This document shows, one piece after another, positions 4,987 to 6,270 of a stretch of DNA of 6,270 bases. The stretch's first letter is position 1, and each line of letters opens with the position of its first letter. Source of the stretch: Cellvibrionales bacterium UBA1969 (GTDB taxonomy: Bacteria > Pseudomonadota > Gammaproteobacteria > Pseudomonadales > UBA7434). The translations under genes were made by a program, and so were the position numbers. The notes below the pieces were generated by a model, which saw nothing but the letters and a program-made list of their open reading frames with translations, did no database searches and had not been told where the DNA came from. The stretch lies in the NCBI GenBank assembly GCA_002339085.1, contig DDDX01000018.1, forward strand, positions 1 to 6,270, written 5' to 3'.

Positions 4987-6234
4987 TCAGCACAACTCAG
5001 GGTCGAATGTAATGTTCATTTCTTTAATGCCGTTAACAAAATAATCGCGTACATACTTAACCGGTTCTGCAAATTGAGGATTACGCAAGCGGGGCAATAG
5101 CTCTTCGAAGATCACTTGCATCTCTAATCGCGCCAAATGGGCACCGATACAAAAATGTGTTCCCACACCAAAAGCGCGATGCTCTCGTCCCAAGGTTGGC
5201 ATACGTTGCGCACGGGTAATATCAAAGCGCATTGGGTCATCAAACACTTTGTCATCCTGATTAATTAAGTGCCAGTGCAGCAATAACTTATCACCTTCTT
5301 TCATCTGCACACCCGCCACCTCAACGTCTTGCATCACGGTACGACGCATGCACACAAACGCAGGGTTATAACGAAGAATCTCTTCACAGGCATCAGGAAT
5401 TAACCCAGGGTCATCAATCAACATTTGTAGCTGCTCAGGGTGCTCGATAAGTAAGCGCATACCGTGAGCAGTGACTGAGCGGGTGCTTTCATTACCTGCG
5501 CCAATGAGCATTAAAAAGAATATTTGAAATTCTTCTTCGGTTAACTTTTCATCGCCAACCTCGCCATCAAGCAAGGCACCAACGATATTATTCAGCGGTG
5601 TCTTGGCATGTTTCTTGGCTAGTTCGCTGGCATAAAAATACATATTCGCAACAGCCGCTTGCGAGGTGGCAACTGGGTCTTCGCCACCGATATCCTCATC
5701 TTCTTGGAACATCATTTCATTGGTCCAAGTAAAAAATTGCTTGCGGTCCTCTTTCGGCACACCACATAACTCAAGGATTGCCATTAGCGGTAACTCGGCG
5801 GCCACTTCAGTAATGAATTCACAATGCCCCTTTGATGCAACCGCATCGACAATTTCTTTAGCGTATTTTCGAAATCTCTTTTCATAGCTTTCAACGGCCT
5901 TGGGTGTAAAGGCATTTCGCGCAATACGACGATACTTGCCATGTTTCGGTGGGTCCATACTCACCAACATCTGTGATTGCATCGCGATGGTTTCTTCGTC
6001 TTGCTCGGTAGGATGCATCAACTTTTTTTCGCTAGAAAAAATAGCCGGATTTTTAGCAATATAATCGGCATGCTCTCGCTCCAGTACCGCCCAGTAAGGT
6101 ACACCCTGCAACGGGTCGTCAATTTTAATAATCGGCGCGTCAGCCTGATCGCGCAGGGCTTGTAACTTAGGCAAGTGATTGCCTGTAGCGTATAAATCGG
6201 GGTCGAGTAAATTAGTATAAGGGCATTGAGACAT
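4987..6234 (-). CDS. Cytochrome P450, soluble bacterial class
   Basis: A full-length 415-residue P450, the usual size for soluble bacterial enzymes, with no membrane anchor. The C-helix region reads MDPPKHGKYRR (93-103), with H98 and R102 as likely haem-propionate contacts. The I-helix oxygen-activation motif is AGNEST (246-251), the K-helix ExxR is E285-I-L-R288, and the haem signature FGVGTHFCIG (355-364) places C362 as the axial thiolate ligand. It should hydroxylate or otherwise oxidise an organic substrate using electrons from a ferredoxin and reductase, neither of which is encoded here. By general look it falls near the CYP125/142/124-like and terpene-hydroxylating groups, but I cannot assign a family. 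In the I-helix the residue after the acidic E249 is Ser250 where most P450s have Thr. The ATG start has TGGAG 8 nt upstream. It is the first visible gene of a probable two-gene unit with amidohydrolase B; only 36 nt of upstream sequence are present, so its promoter may lie outside the window. Confidence 0.95.
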   Translation of the reverse strand: MSQCPYTNLLDPDLYATGNHLPKLQALRDQADAPIIKIDDPLQGVPYWAVLEREHADYIAKNPAIFSSEKKLMHPTEQDEETIAMQSQMLVSMDPPKHGKYRRIARNAFTPKAVESYEKRFRKYAKEIVDAVASKGHCEFITEVAAELPLMAILELCGVPKEDRKQFFTWTNEMMFQEDEDIGGEDPVATSQAAVANMYFYASELAKKHAKTPLNNIVGALLDGEVGDEKLTEEEFQIFFLMLIGAGNESTRSVTAHGMRLLIEHPEQLQMLIDDPGLIPDACEEILRYNPAFVCMRRTVMQDVEVAGVQMKEGDKLLLHWHLINQDDKVFDDPMRFDITRAQRMPTLGREHRAFGVGTHFCIGAHLARLEMQVIFEELLPRLRNPQFAEPVKYVRDYFVNGIKEMNITFDPELC

Positions 6235-6242
6235 CGAATGGG

Positions 6243-6247
6243 CTCCA
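6243..6247 (-). promoter_or_regulatory. Ribosome binding site of the cytochrome P450
   Basis: On the - strand TGGAG lies 8 nt upstream of the ATG at 6234, supporting this start. The rest of 6235-6270 shows no further gene and no convincing promoter. Confidence 0.7.
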
Positions 6248-6270
6248 GTTTTTGTGTTACTAATCGCCTA

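Noticed and set aside
4744..5100. 118-codon + strand open frame across the start of amidohydrolase B and the end of the P450
   Set aside because: It is antisense to two well-supported genes, has no ribosome binding site or recognisable protein features, and reads like a shadow frame.

Overview
The window looks like part of a gammaproteobacterial chromosome, probably a marine or aquatic heterotroph. Its left edge carries the last 24 codons of a typical gammaproteobacterial rpoD (sigma-70), then a strong intrinsic terminator and a tRNA gene with a CAT anticodon. The base composition is moderate. The mix of catabolic genes (P450, luciferase-like flavoenzyme, D-aminoacylase-type amidohydrolases) resembles that of marine Gammaproteobacteria such as Spongiibacteraceae or OM60-like lineages. 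That lineage guess is inference; nothing here fixes the genus.

Layout: 1-75 is the rpoD 3' end (+). 96-130 is its terminator, symmetric enough to act in both directions. 187-263 is the tRNA (+). 280-2022 is a long amidohydrolase of the N-acyl-D-amino-acid deacylase (COG3653) type (-). 2023-2293 is a divergent control region. 2294-3184 is a luciferase-like (LLM) flavin/F420-type oxidoreductase (+). 3187-4956 is a second, clearly paralogous amidohydrolase (-). 4987-6234 is a soluble bacterial cytochrome P450 (-), separated by 30 nt from the second amidohydrolase, so these two probably form one transcript running P450 then amidohydrolase. The remaining 36 nt (6235-6270) hold the P450 ribosome binding site and nothing else I can call.

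How the genes may work together (inference): P450, LLM monooxygenase and amidohydrolase are a plausible set for oxidative attack on an organic substrate followed by hydrolysis of an amide, lactam or similar bond. No redox partner, transporter, regulator or CoA-ligase gene lies in the window, so the substrate cannot be named.

The most interesting point is that both amidohydrolases keep the N-terminal HxH, the metal-bridging Cys and the catalytic Asp of D-aminoacylases, but seem to have non-histidine residues where the two central metal-binding histidines are expected. They may therefore be a distinct subfamily with a different metal site and reaction. I found no CRISPR array, insertion sequence, phage gene or obvious defence system.
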